Below are positions 42,617 to 50,801 of a DNA stretch of 64,000 bases, one piece after another (the stretch's first letter is position 1; every line of letters starts with the position of its first letter). A program made the translations under genes and the position numbers. The notes beneath the pieces were generated by a model that was given only the letters and a program-made list of their open reading frames with translations, had not been told where the DNA came from and did no database searches. The stretch is from Mucilaginibacter mali (lineage in GTDB: Bacteria; Bacteroidota; Bacteroidia; Sphingobacteriales; Sphingobacteriaceae), in NCBI RefSeq assembly GCF_013283875.1, contig NZ_CP054139.1, positions 3,844,001 to 3,908,000 of the forward strand, in the 5' to 3' direction.

Positions 42617-43924
42617 TTACACCGCCCACTCCTTCTTCATCGCTCTGCCCAGCAAGGCATTGGCCTTATCGTTATCAAAGCGTTCCTTAGCTGGGTCCCA
42701 TTTCAACGGTACGCCTAACTCGTAAGCTATGTTACCTATATTACATACCGTGGCGCTGCGGTGGCCGGTCTCAATGTCGGCTATCGGTTTGCTGCGTTTA
42801 CGGATGGCATCAAGGAAATCTTTATAATGGTTATCGCTAAAATATACCCGCTTATCGTTACCGCCAATGGTTTTGGTGGCCAGGGACGCCGGGGTAGTTA
42901 CCAGCTTTTGGCGCTGTATCTCTAATGTACCTTCGGTGCCGTTAAATTGGATGCTGTGTGGCTTGCCGAAGTTCTCGTGCGTCATTACGATACCATTGGC
43001 ATAGGTATAGGTAAGGAACTGGTGATCGGCATCGGGCGGGTTTACCGATACGGGGCCGGTGCCGTCCATATCCAAGGCCCATTGCACAATGTCAAACATA
43101 TGCGCGCCCCAGTCGGTCATATCGCCGCCACCTAAGCCTTTAAAATCGCGCCATTTGCCCCAGGCCGAGTCGCCTATCATGGGATCGAGCAGACGATTAT
43201 AATGCACGTATTCGTTAGGACCAAGCCACAGGTTCCAGTCCAAACCTTCGGGCAAAGTTTCCTCGGGCAGATTATACGGCACCGGCGGACCGCCAATGCT
43301 CACTTTTACGTTTTTTATCTGCCCCAAATAACCGTTCCTGATCAACTCCACCGCCTGCCTGAACTCGCCCGATGAGCGCTGCATGCTGCCGGTTTGGAAC
43401 ACACGTTTGTATTTACGCACGGCATCGGCCATGGCCCGGCCTTCTTTCACGGTAAGCGATAAAGGTTTTTCACAGTAAATATCTTTTCCCGCAGCCGCAG
43501 CGCGTACTGCCACAGCGGCATGCCAGTGATCGGGCGTGGCAATTACCACGGCATCAATATCTTTTCGGTTCAGCAGTTCGGTAAAGTTGTTGTAACCCGT
43601 GCAGCCTTTATAGGTGCTTTGCTGCCCTGCATCGGCATAAAATTTATTGGTGATGTTGATAAAGTTATCCACCTTAGTTTTATATACATCGGCCACGGCT
43701 ACCAGTTGCGCCTCATTTGTTTTCAAGAACGCACCTTGCAAGTACAAGCCCTGCCGCCCGGCACCTATCCATCCCATAGTGATCTTATCGCTTGGCGCCA
43801 AATAACCCACGCCGCCCAGCACATGCCTGGGTACAATAAAAAACGCTGACAAAGCGGCCGCGCTGCCCAAAAACTTACGGCGGCTGATGGCGCTGTTGCC
43901 CGCCTGGTCTTTTTCCTTTTCCAT
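42617..43924 (-). CDS. Tat-exported Gfo/Idh/MocA-family oxidoreductase
   Basis: 435 aa. The N-terminus has a Tat-type signal (SRRKFLGSAAALSAFF). The Rossmann domain shows ITMGWIGAGRQGLYL and VVIATPDHWHAA, and the C-terminal domain has YCEKPLSLTVKEGR. The family uses NAD(P) on sugars or polyols; exported members include Glycosyl hydrolase 109-like proteins, which have bound NAD. It is the last gene of the five-gene cluster that starts at the sulfatase, 1 bp after the isomerase stop. Confidence 0.9.
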   Translation of the reverse strand: MEKEKDQAGNSAISRRKFLGSAAALSAFFIVPRHVLGGVGYLAPSDKITMGWIGAGRQGLYLQGAFLKTNEAQLVAVADVYKTKVDNFINITNKFYADAGQQSTYKGCTGYNNFTELLNRKDIDAVVIATPDHWHAAVAVRAAAAGKDIYCEKPLSLTVKEGRAMADAVRKYKRVFQTGSMQRSSGEFRQAVELIRNGYLGQIKNVKVSIGGPPVPYNLPEETLPEGLDWNLWLGPNEYVHYNRLLDPMIGDSAWGKWRDFKGLGGGDMTDWGAHMFDIVQWALDMDGTGPVSVNPPDADHQFLTYTYANGIVMTHENFGKPHSIQFNGTEGTLEIQRQKLVTTPASLATKTIGGNDKRVYFSDNHYKDFLDAIRKRSKPIADIETGHRSATVCNIGNIAYELGVPLKWDPAKERFDNDKANALLGRAMKKEWAV

Positions 43925-43925
43925 G

Positions 43926-44840
43926 TTAAGCCTTTAATTGTTGCTTGCAGTAATCTAAACATTTGCCAACCTCTACCAGGCTGTCGCCGCCCTTGTATTC
44001 GTACTCAATATGGGCAGGGATGGGATAATGCATATCGCGGATCAATCGCAATACCGGGCCTATCGGCGTATCGCCCTGGCCTAATGGCTGGTTCTCGCCC
44101 TGGTTCTTTTTACGGTCCTTCACGTGTATGCAGTAAATACGGTCGTGGTGTTGTTTGATGTAATCAATCGCGTCGAACCCGGCGGCGGTAAAGTGGCCGA
44201 TATCCAGGTTAATACCAATATAATTTGAACAGCCAGCCATGCCCCTGGCAAAGCTATCAGGCGATGAAAGCTCGTTAGGGTTGTTCACGTTCGAGTGGCC
44301 GTGCATGCCTACCCTTATCTTGTACTTTTTCGCGTAAACATCCACCCGCTTCATTACGCTTACGGTGGCCGATGTGGTAATGGTATCGGTACCCAGATCG
44401 CGCGCTATACGGAATACCTGCTCTATCTCCTGTTCGCTAAAATTATCGCGGAAGCCATCGGTATAAGCCATAATGGTAATACCCGCCGCATCGAATTTGG
44501 CGCGAATGGCTTTCATTTCGTCGGTATGGTCTTTTGCCCGCCAGCCCTTCAAATCTGTTTTTGGCTGGATGTGGCCGTTCCACAACTCGCAGCTGCGGAT
44601 GCCTAACTGGCCCATAATTTTGATGGCATCATCCAGCGTATGATCGCGGAAGCTATAGGTTTGCGCGCCCAATACAATGCCAATCTCGGCGGCTTGTTTG
44701 GCAGCCAGTGTACCTTTCAACACGGGCGGCACAGCCACCGCCATGCTTTTGCACGATGATAAAAACGAAGGGAGCATCAGCGCGCCCAAGCCGGTAAGCG
44801 CCAGGCCGGCCCATTCCCTGCGGGTATATTTATCTGTCAT
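43926..44840 (-). CDS. Exported sugar phosphate isomerase/epimerase-like TIM-barrel protein
   Basis: 304 aa from the start MTDKYTRREWAGLALTGLGA; a longer ORF reading starts upstream at 44918 without signal. The N-terminus looks like a Tat/lipoprotein signal (TRREWAG, with SSC near residue 27). The body is an AP-endonuclease-2-like barrel with LGAQTYSFRD, HGHSNVNNP, INLDIGHFTAAG and HVKDRKK. Members isomerise or epimerise sugars, or cleave 3-keto-glycosides. It lies between the GH gene (13-bp gap) and the oxidoreductase gene. Confidence 0.87.
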   Translation of the reverse strand: MTDKYTRREWAGLALTGLGALMLPSFLSSCKSMAVAVPPVLKGTLAAKQAAEIGIVLGAQTYSFRDHTLDDAIKIMGQLGIRSCELWNGHIQPKTDLKGWRAKDHTDEMKAIRAKFDAAGITIMAYTDGFRDNFSEQEIEQVFRIARDLGTDTITTSATVSVMKRVDVYAKKYKIRVGMHGHSNVNNPNELSSPDSFARGMAGCSNYIGINLDIGHFTAAGFDAIDYIKQHHDRIYCIHVKDRKKNQGENQPLGQGDTPIGPVLRLIRDMHYPIPAHIEYEYKGGDSLVEVGKCLDYCKQQLKA

Positions 44841-44853
44841 ATTAGTAATTGGT

Positions 44854-46287
44854 TTATATTTTAAAGGTAATTTTTGTGAACGAATTTTTTGGTATCTGCA
44901 CATTAAAATGTGTAGCATTTACACTATTTATTTTCACATCGTGCAGGGCCAGGCTGTCGCCGCCGTTATCATCGCCATTAAAGCCTGTGGCCGTGTAAGT
45001 TTTGGCCTTAAAACCATCCAGCGCCACCGATACGTTCATCATCTCTTTTGATTGCTCTTTATTGATGATATACACCCAGGCGGTTTTACCATCGGTACTT
45101 TTAACGGCCAGGTTGATCACATTTTGTACGCTGCCCGTGCTGCTTACCTTTTGCTGGCCCAGCACATTGGCGTATTGCGTAAACATCTGGTACATTTTGT
45201 TGGGCTTGTAGTTATCCTTTTGCTTCATCAGGGCACGGCTGCTCCAATCGGCCTGTTGCGGCCATGAGAGGGGCCAGAAACAGGCCATAAACAAGCCACT
45301 TTGGATATATTGCGTAAACTGTTCCGATGCCATCAGCGCGGCCTGTTCTTCGGTTGGCGGGGTATGGTCGGGGCCCTGTGGGCCGATATTCCATTCCAGC
45401 ACTACCATTTTAATATTGGGGTAGCCGGCATCGGCAAATATCTTTTCAAAGATGCCGCGCTGCTCCGAATAAGGCGCAATGCCGCGGTGCTTCATCGCTC
45501 CCTCCTTTTGCCAGTTTTCGTAAGTGGCGTTCTTAAATTTCCAGTACATGTGCACATCCACCAAATCGATGTTTTTACCGGCTATAGCCAGCAATTGTTT
45601 AGTGTACATGGCGGTGTTGGGGTGCGTGTTTACGATGATCTTAATCGCCGGATCTATCTTGCGCATGGCATTGGCGTAGGTGTTTACCGATTCGGCGTAC
45701 TGCTCAGCCGTAAAAGTAAAATTGGCATCGGGTTGATAGGGTTCATTATCCAGGTAATAGTATTTCACCTTTACGCCCGATGCGATGCAGTGCTTCATCA
45801 ACCGGATGGCTTCATCAACACCCTCCTGCACCCGGTTATACTTCATGCCCGACCCCATATTAATACCCACCAGCGGTTCGGTATGCTGGGTTTTCACTAC
45901 GCCCAGGTATTCATCGATATCCATAAAGGTCGACGGATCGGTATTTTTAGCAGGATTATAATCGGGCGACCAGCTGTCGCTCCAACCCTGCCCGGTCGGC
46001 TTTTCCCAATGGAATTTAGTAACCACCGTACCGCCGGGATAGCGCAGTTGCCGGGTACCGATAGCGCTTAACATTTCCGGCACCTTGCCTTTGCCGCTCT
46101 GCCAGGCGGCATCGCCCTCGTAGCAGTATACAATATTAAAACCCATGATATTCGGGCTAACTATGCCCTGTTCTTCGGCTGCGTTTATGTTGATGGTGCA
46201 ATCGGGCGCATCGGCATGGTTGGTGATGAACGACAGGCTCAACGCGATAACAAGGCAGGCAGCGGGTTTTAAAATGGGTTTTAACAT
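44854..46287 (-). CDS. Secreted clan GH-A glycoside hydrolase (GH51-like)
   Basis: 477 aa with a signal peptide (about residues 1-26). Residues 81-86 are LRYPGG as in GH51-type enzymes. The acid/base is E182 in YYYLDNEPY and the nucleophile E298 in VVLEWNIGPQG. A C-terminal beta domain follows (about 370-477). This layout fits alpha-L-arabinofuranosidase/GH51 or a relative, though exact family is uncertain. It should act in the periplasm or on the surface. Operon neighbours are the FGE upstream (9-bp gap) and the isomerase downstream. Confidence 0.82.
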   Translation of the reverse strand: MLKPILKPAACLVIALSLSFITNHADAPDCTININAAEEQGIVSPNIMGFNIVYCYEGDAAWQSGKGKVPEMLSAIGTRQLRYPGGTVVTKFHWEKPTGQGWSDSWSPDYNPAKNTDPSTFMDIDEYLGVVKTQHTEPLVGINMGSGMKYNRVQEGVDEAIRLMKHCIASGVKVKYYYLDNEPYQPDANFTFTAEQYAESVNTYANAMRKIDPAIKIIVNTHPNTAMYTKQLLAIAGKNIDLVDVHMYWKFKNATYENWQKEGAMKHRGIAPYSEQRGIFEKIFADAGYPNIKMVVLEWNIGPQGPDHTPPTEEQAALMASEQFTQYIQSGLFMACFWPLSWPQQADWSSRALMKQKDNYKPNKMYQMFTQYANVLGQQKVSSTGSVQNVINLAVKSTDGKTAWVYIINKEQSKEMMNVSVALDGFKAKTYTATGFNGDDNGGDSLALHDVKINSVNATHFNVQIPKNSFTKITFKI

Positions 46288-46296
46288 GTATCTATT

Positions 46297-47337
46297 TTAT
46301 TTAGTGTCATCCTTCACACAGCGGAAGCCGAGGTTGTTGGACGCGCTGTTGACCTCGCCCTTGGCGCGGCTACCCGCACGGTAGCGGATGCAATACTGAT
46401 CGCTACAGAGGAACGAGCCGCCCCGCTGCACACGTTTTACCGCGCCGGGTTCTTCGGGGTCGTAACTATCCGTTGGGCCCTGCGGGTTAACCGCCGGGCT
46501 GTGTTTATAATAATCGGGGCGGTAAAAATCGTGGCACCACTCCCATACGTTGCCGTCCATATCGTACAGGCCATAGCCATTGGCCGGGAAGCTTTTTACA
46601 GGGGCTACACCTTCATAGCCATCCTCTTTGGTGTTGGCATCAGGAAAATGGCCTTCAAAAATATTGGCCTGCCATTTGCCGCCAGGCTTCAACTCATCGC
46701 CCCAATAGTATTTGTGCGATCCTTTGCCGCCCTGCGCCGCGTACTCCCATTCGGCTTCGGTAGGCAGGCGCTTGCCGGCCCATTTGGCGTAGGCGGCGGC
46801 ATCGGTATAACTGATATGCACCACCGGTTCATTCTGCTTACCGTTGATGTTACTTTGCGGCCCGAAAGGGTGTTTCCAGTTAGCCCCGTTCACATAGCGC
46901 CACCACTGCATCGGGTCATCCAGCGATACGGGTTGCGGCGTTGGCGTAAACACGCCCGATCCCGGCACCAGGTTCTCCTTCGGCACGCCGGGAAAATCCT
47001 TTGGGTCGATAGGGCGCTCGGCAATAGTGAGGTAGCCGGTAGCGTTCACAAATCGGGCAAATTCGGCATTGGTTACCTCGTGCTCATCCATCCAAAAGCT
47101 TTTAACCGTTACGGCGTGCACAGGTGCCGCGTCGGGAAAGGCAGGATCGTTTGAACCCATTTGAAATGTCCCTCCGGGGATGTGTATCATTTTTAATGGC
47201 ACGGTATCCGCAGGTGCAGGCGTTGCCGCTGTTGTTGTAGCGGTAGCCGCGTTGCCGTTCTTCGCGGGTTGGTTACAAGCTGATGCCATTGCGATTAATG
47301 CCGATGCTAACAGGATGTGATGTTTTTTAATGAACAT
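46297..47337 (-). CDS. Formylglycine-generating enzyme (FGE/SUMF1), lipoprotein
   Basis: 346 aa. A lipoprotein signal ends at Cys21. The FGE-sulfatase domain runs from IHIPGGTFQMGSNDP (52-66) to the end. Conserved blocks are RLPTEAEWEYAA, YDMDGNVWEWCHDF and GGSFLCSDQYCIRYRAGSR. The two cysteines C311 and C316 match the copper-binding active-site pair of human FGE, so it should oxidise Cys to formylglycine. The neighbouring sulfatase has a Cys-type motif, so the two probably form an activator/enzyme pair. Lipid anchoring suggests it works outside the cytosol. Confidence 0.9.
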   Translation of the reverse strand: MFIKKHHILLASALIAMASACNQPAKNGNAATATTTAATPAPADTVPLKMIHIPGGTFQMGSNDPAFPDAAPVHAVTVKSFWMDEHEVTNAEFARFVNATGYLTIAERPIDPKDFPGVPKENLVPGSGVFTPTPQPVSLDDPMQWWRYVNGANWKHPFGPQSNINGKQNEPVVHISYTDAAAYAKWAGKRLPTEAEWEYAAQGGKGSHKYYWGDELKPGGKWQANIFEGHFPDANTKEDGYEGVAPVKSFPANGYGLYDMDGNVWEWCHDFYRPDYYKHSPAVNPQGPTDSYDPEEPGAVKRVQRGGSFLCSDQYCIRYRAGSRAKGEVNSASNNLGFRCVKDDTK

Positions 47338-47388
47338 AGTTTTTTGTTGGATGCTAAATGGTTAACCATTCCAAAGGTCGCGTCGCGC

Positions 47389-47526
47389 GGACTCACCCCG
47401 ACTACGCTTCGCTGGTCGACCCTCTCTCCGCTACGCGGAAAGAGGGCGGAAGCAATGCTGATAATCTGTCCCCTCTTTTGCCAAAGGCAAGAGAGGGTGG
47501 TCGAGCGAAGCAACGACCGGGTGAGT
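47389..47526. repeat. Large inverted repeat with ACTCACCCCGA ends
   Basis: Left half ACTCACCCCGACTACGCTTC ... CTCTCTC and right half GAGAGGGTGGTCGAGCGAAG ... GGGTGAGT. It contains CCGCTACGCGG and TTGCCAAAGGCAA hairpins. Its end words match the smaller hairpin in the ars operon (25397). It lies between the sulfatase and FGE genes. Confidence 0.6.
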
Positions 47527-47531
47527 CTAAA

Positions 47532-49100
47532 CTACCACGTCCCCTTGTATAAATGATCTTTTTTCTTCTCTAAGATAGGTTTTAAAGGGATTTGCAGACC
47601 ATTAGTTTTAGCCATCCAGTCAAATAATTTATCATTTAGTTCCTTAGCCGTTTGCTGATATTGAGGATCGCGGATGAGATTGTTCACCTCGTAGGGGTCT
47701 TTTTGGATATCATACAACTGGTCGATATCCCAAACACCCCAGCTGCGGATAAACTTGTACCGGTCCGTCCGCACCGCGTATTGCGTTGGCGTTTGCGGGA
47801 AATTACTTTCCCAATAGTATTCGTAAAAAAACTCGCTGCGCCATGGCACATCCTTACCCTGCATCAGCGGATAGAACGACATGCCCTGCATTTGCTTCGG
47901 CTTTTTCACACCAGCCATTTCCAGTATTGTGGGGGCAATATCCACGTTCAACACCATTTGTTTGATCTTGGTGCCGGGTTTTATCAGCGCCGGGCAGCGG
48001 GCCAGCAGCGGCACCCGCATCGATTCTTCGTAGGCCTGCCGCTTATCGATCAGCCCGTGCTCACCAAAGGCAAAGCCGTTATCGCCCATGTATATCACCA
48101 GCGTTTCCTTATCCAGGCCGTTATCCTTTAAATATTGCAGCACCCGGCCAACGCTTTTATCAATGCCCAGCAAGGTTTCCAGGTAATCCACATAAAACTG
48201 GTCGAAGTCGGTAGCGCCATGGTACATGTAATCAACCCCATGCCAGCTGTAGCGCTGCGCGCGCACCCATGCGGGGATATCCTTATTATTAAAGGTATAC
48301 TTGCTGCCATCGGCACGCACACCCCGGGTAAACTTCTTGCTGGTGGGGGTCTCCGTCATAAACATCGATACCGGGTACTGCACCTGGATATTTTTGTATT
48401 TGCCTTTATCTTCCTTAGATGGCATAAAATCGGCATGCACGGCTTTGTGCGACAGGTACATGAAGAAGGGTTTGCTTTTATCGCGCTTCTTCAGCCAATC
48501 AAGGCTCAGGTCGGTTAAAATATCGGTGATATAGGCGCTGTCCTTATACTTCACAATTTTACCGTCGATGTTTAATACCGGGTTATAGTAAACGCCCTGA
48601 CCGTTAAAGCTTACCCATTTATTAAAGCCTGGCCGCGGATGGCCATCGCCCCCGCCCATATGCCACTTGCCGAAGAAGCTGGTTTGGTAACCCACCTTTT
48701 GCAAATATTGCGGGAAGTAAATGAGCGATACCGGCGCCGGCGATTCGTTATCTACTACCGTATGCGTATGCGCGTATTGCCCCGTAAGGATGGAAGCCCT
48801 GCTGGGCGAACACAGCGAGGTAGTAACAAAGGCGTTTTGAAAATGCGCGCCCTCATTGGCCAATCGGTCAAGGTTAGGCGTTTGCAGGCCGGGCACCTTT
48901 CCGGTGAAGCCCATAAAATCGTACCGGTGATCATCGGACAGGATATAGATGATATTGCGGGGCCTGGTGCCTGGGATGCGTTCAAAATTCTTTACATTAT
49001 TTGGCGGCATTTGCGCAAAAGTCGGTTGGATACCGGCCGGCAAAAGTATCAGCAAAAGCGCCACACGTAGTTTCCCCGTAAAATTGATCTGTTTAAACAT
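47532..49100 (-). CDS. Secreted type I (formylglycine) sulfatase
   Basis: 522 aa from MFKQINFTGKLRVALLLILL (signal peptide); an 8-residue longer reading starts at 49124. Catalytic C97 lies in TSLCSPSRASILTGQ, the C-x-P-S-R motif modified to formylglycine. Metal-binding Asp in IIYILSDDHR and Asp/Asn in VIYMGDNGFAFGEHG are present. Substrate is unknown; relatives act on sulfated polysaccharides or glycosaminoglycans. It is first of five co-oriented genes and has its modifying enzyme two steps downstream. No SusC/SusD pair is present. Confidence 0.92.
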   Translation of the reverse strand: MFKQINFTGKLRVALLLILLPAGIQPTFAQMPPNNVKNFERIPGTRPRNIIYILSDDHRYDFMGFTGKVPGLQTPNLDRLANEGAHFQNAFVTTSLCSPSRASILTGQYAHTHTVVDNESPAPVSLIYFPQYLQKVGYQTSFFGKWHMGGGDGHPRPGFNKWVSFNGQGVYYNPVLNIDGKIVKYKDSAYITDILTDLSLDWLKKRDKSKPFFMYLSHKAVHADFMPSKEDKGKYKNIQVQYPVSMFMTETPTSKKFTRGVRADGSKYTFNNKDIPAWVRAQRYSWHGVDYMYHGATDFDQFYVDYLETLLGIDKSVGRVLQYLKDNGLDKETLVIYMGDNGFAFGEHGLIDKRQAYEESMRVPLLARCPALIKPGTKIKQMVLNVDIAPTILEMAGVKKPKQMQGMSFYPLMQGKDVPWRSEFFYEYYWESNFPQTPTQYAVRTDRYKFIRSWGVWDIDQLYDIQKDPYEVNNLIRDPQYQQTAKELNDKLFDWMAKTNGLQIPLKPILEKKKDHLYKGTW

Positions 49101-49200
49101 ACGATAGCTGTTAACAATTGGCACCCGTAACCCGGCTTAACCATATATTTATATAGACACAGCAGACCTGTAGCCTTACCATATATCAGACCGCACAAAT

Positions 49201-49218
49201 TGTAACATTTATGTTGCA
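49201..49218. promoter_or_regulatory. Possible operator between sulfatase and MarR genes
   Basis: TGTAACAT and ATGTTGCA (one mismatch) around TT in the divergent 162-bp gap before marR (49287) and the sulfatase gene. A plausible site for the MarR protein, unproven. Confidence 0.35.
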
Positions 49219-49286
49219 GATAATTTTACTGGCGTGGAAATTCAGACATTGACCTGTAACTGACCATACGCCCCTTTAAATAGCCC

Positions 49287-49733
49287 ATGCAGCCATCGGA
49301 AAAATTAAACGATATCCTTTTTTACACCCTGGAGAAAGCCATTAAAACCTACCGGCAGTTTGCCCAAAAAAACATTACTAAGGCCGGCTTTGATATCACT
49401 ATTGACCAGTGGCTGGTTTTAAAAACACTGCAACAGCAACCCGGCATAGCCCAGCAGGAAATAGCGGCCATGGTGTTTAAGGATTTCGCCTCGGTTACAC
49501 GAATTATTGAACTGCTGGTAACCAAGGGCTACCTGAACCGCAGCGCCCACGCTACGGACAAACGCCGGTCTAACCTGACGCTGACGGATAAAGGGAACAC
49601 CATTATTAAAGATATCCAACCATTGATCATGTCGAACAGGAAAAGGGCGTTGGAAGGTATCAGTGGTGAAGAGTCGGATCTGTTAAATGGGGTATTAAAC
49701 AAACTGACGGGCAATTGCCAGTCATCAGGCTAA
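49287..49733 (+). CDS. MarR-family transcriptional regulator
   Basis: 148 aa winged helix: DILFYTLEKAIKTYRQFAQK (dimer helix), QWLVLKTLQQQPGIAQQEIA, FKDFASVTRIIELLVTKGYL and the wing DKRRSNLTLTDKG. MarR proteins are usually dimeric repressors released by small phenolic or other ligands. It is divergent from the sulfatase cluster, so it may regulate it. It overlaps the sigma-factor gene by 9 bp at the stop ends. Confidence 0.88.
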   Translation: MQPSEKLNDILFYTLEKAIKTYRQFAQKNITKAGFDITIDQWLVLKTLQQQPGIAQQEIAAMVFKDFASVTRIIELLVTKGYLNRSAHATDKRRSNLTLTDKGNTIIKDIQPLIMSNRKRALEGISGEESDLLNGVLNKLTGNCQSSG

Positions 49734-50327
49734 ATTACGCTTATTGCCAAAAATCAGCAGCAGGTATACTAACAGATCTTTTGATATCCTTGTGCGCAGG
49801 TTTTTAAGCGCCATTTGCAGCAGGTTGGATACCGTTTGCGCGCTGATGCCCATCACTTCGGATATTTCATCACGGCTCATCTCCTGGAAGAATTTAAGGT
49901 AAACCACCTCTTTTTGGCGTTTGGGCAGCTCCTCCATATTCTGGGCTATCGCCCGGGCGATGTTCCTGCCATATTCTTTTTCGATAATGCGGCTCTCTAC
50001 CGATAGCTCCATATCAAACAGGTCGCTGCTATTCTCTACATCATCAAAACTCTGGAAACGGCTAACCGATTGGATCTTGCGGTGCAGCGCCCGACGTAGT
50101 GAGGCGGTCAAGTAGGCACGGGGATTAACATCATCGCTCAGGTTGGCGCGCTTTTCCCAAAAGCGGATGAAGAGTTCCTGTATGGTATCTTTCACCAATT
50201 CCTTATCATCGGTAAACTTGGTGCCGTAATTAACCAAATGCCTGAAATGCTGCGCGATCAATTGCTGAAACGCAACCTTGTCGCCCGCCAAAAACAACTT
50301 CCATAAATCGCAACCCTGCTGAAACAT
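49725..50327 (-). CDS. ECF RNA polymerase sigma factor
   Basis: 200 aa. It has sigma region 2 (HFRHLVNYGTKFTDDKELVKDTIQELFIRFWE) and region 4 (LPKRQKEVVYLKFFQEMSRDEISEVMGISAQTVSNLLQMALKNL). This is the Bacteroidota FecI-like class normally followed by FecR anti-sigma and SusC genes. Here the downstream gene on the same strand is the sulfatase (after the convergent marR). No anti-sigma gene is found, so control is unclear. Confidence 0.9.
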   Translation of the reverse strand: MFQQGCDLWKLFLAGDKVAFQQLIAQHFRHLVNYGTKFTDDKELVKDTIQELFIRFWEKRANLSDDVNPRAYLTASLRRALHRKIQSVSRFQSFDDVENSSDLFDMELSVESRIIEKEYGRNIARAIAQNMEELPKRQKEVVYLKFFQEMSRDEISEVMGISAQTVSNLLQMALKNLRTRISKDLLVYLLLIFGNKRNLA

Positions 50328-50801
50328 GACCAGGTATTATAGTAATTGGTTCATTAAATGTACAAACATTATAGATAACCGGCACAGGCTGTAATAAAAA
50401 TTACTGTAACCGCATAGTCCTGTTCTTTTCAGCATATTAATTTCAATTAGGCAGATCGTTTTTAACAAACCATGATACAGGTTATATTATCAGAGGACGA
50501 AAACCGGTACAGATACCAGTTTTTTATCAATTATTTTTTGTTTTCCGTTGTGATGCAGGCAGCAAATACTCAATTGCGATTTTACGGAACCAACGTTACC
50601 GGGATGATAGCTGCATGTTAAGTAATTATTAGGAAATCATCCGGTGTTAAGTAAACGACAGATCAAGGCATCTGTATTTAAGTATTTTTTAAGCTTACCG
50701 GCTCAAAATCAAGCATTTTAATAAATGAAAATTCTTTTCCCTTATGGAAATAAATTAAATTTGTCCCTAATTTTTCTAATACGAACGAATAACAATTTAT
50801 A
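50328..50801. other. Gap with one weak small ORF
   Basis: A 49-aa reading at 50472-50621 (MIQVILSEDENRYRYQFFIN onward) could be a gene remnant, as it starts like a larger cytosolic protein and ends early. I do not annotate it as a gene. Promoters of the lipoprotein gene and of the sigma factor should also lie here; no unique motif was identified. Confidence 0.4.

Noticed and set aside
45301..46071. 256-aa ORF opposite the GH gene
   Set aside because: Antisense shadow of a well-supported secreted glycosidase; no recognisable domain.
47389..47526. Possible CRISPR-like or transposon end
   Set aside because: Only one inverted pair with no regular spacers, no direct-repeat array, no cas genes and no transposase; treated as an intergenic palindrome.
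50472..50621. 49-aa ORF in the gap before the lipoprotein gene
   Set aside because: No promoter, signal or family match; it may be a remnant, but evidence is too weak to annotate.
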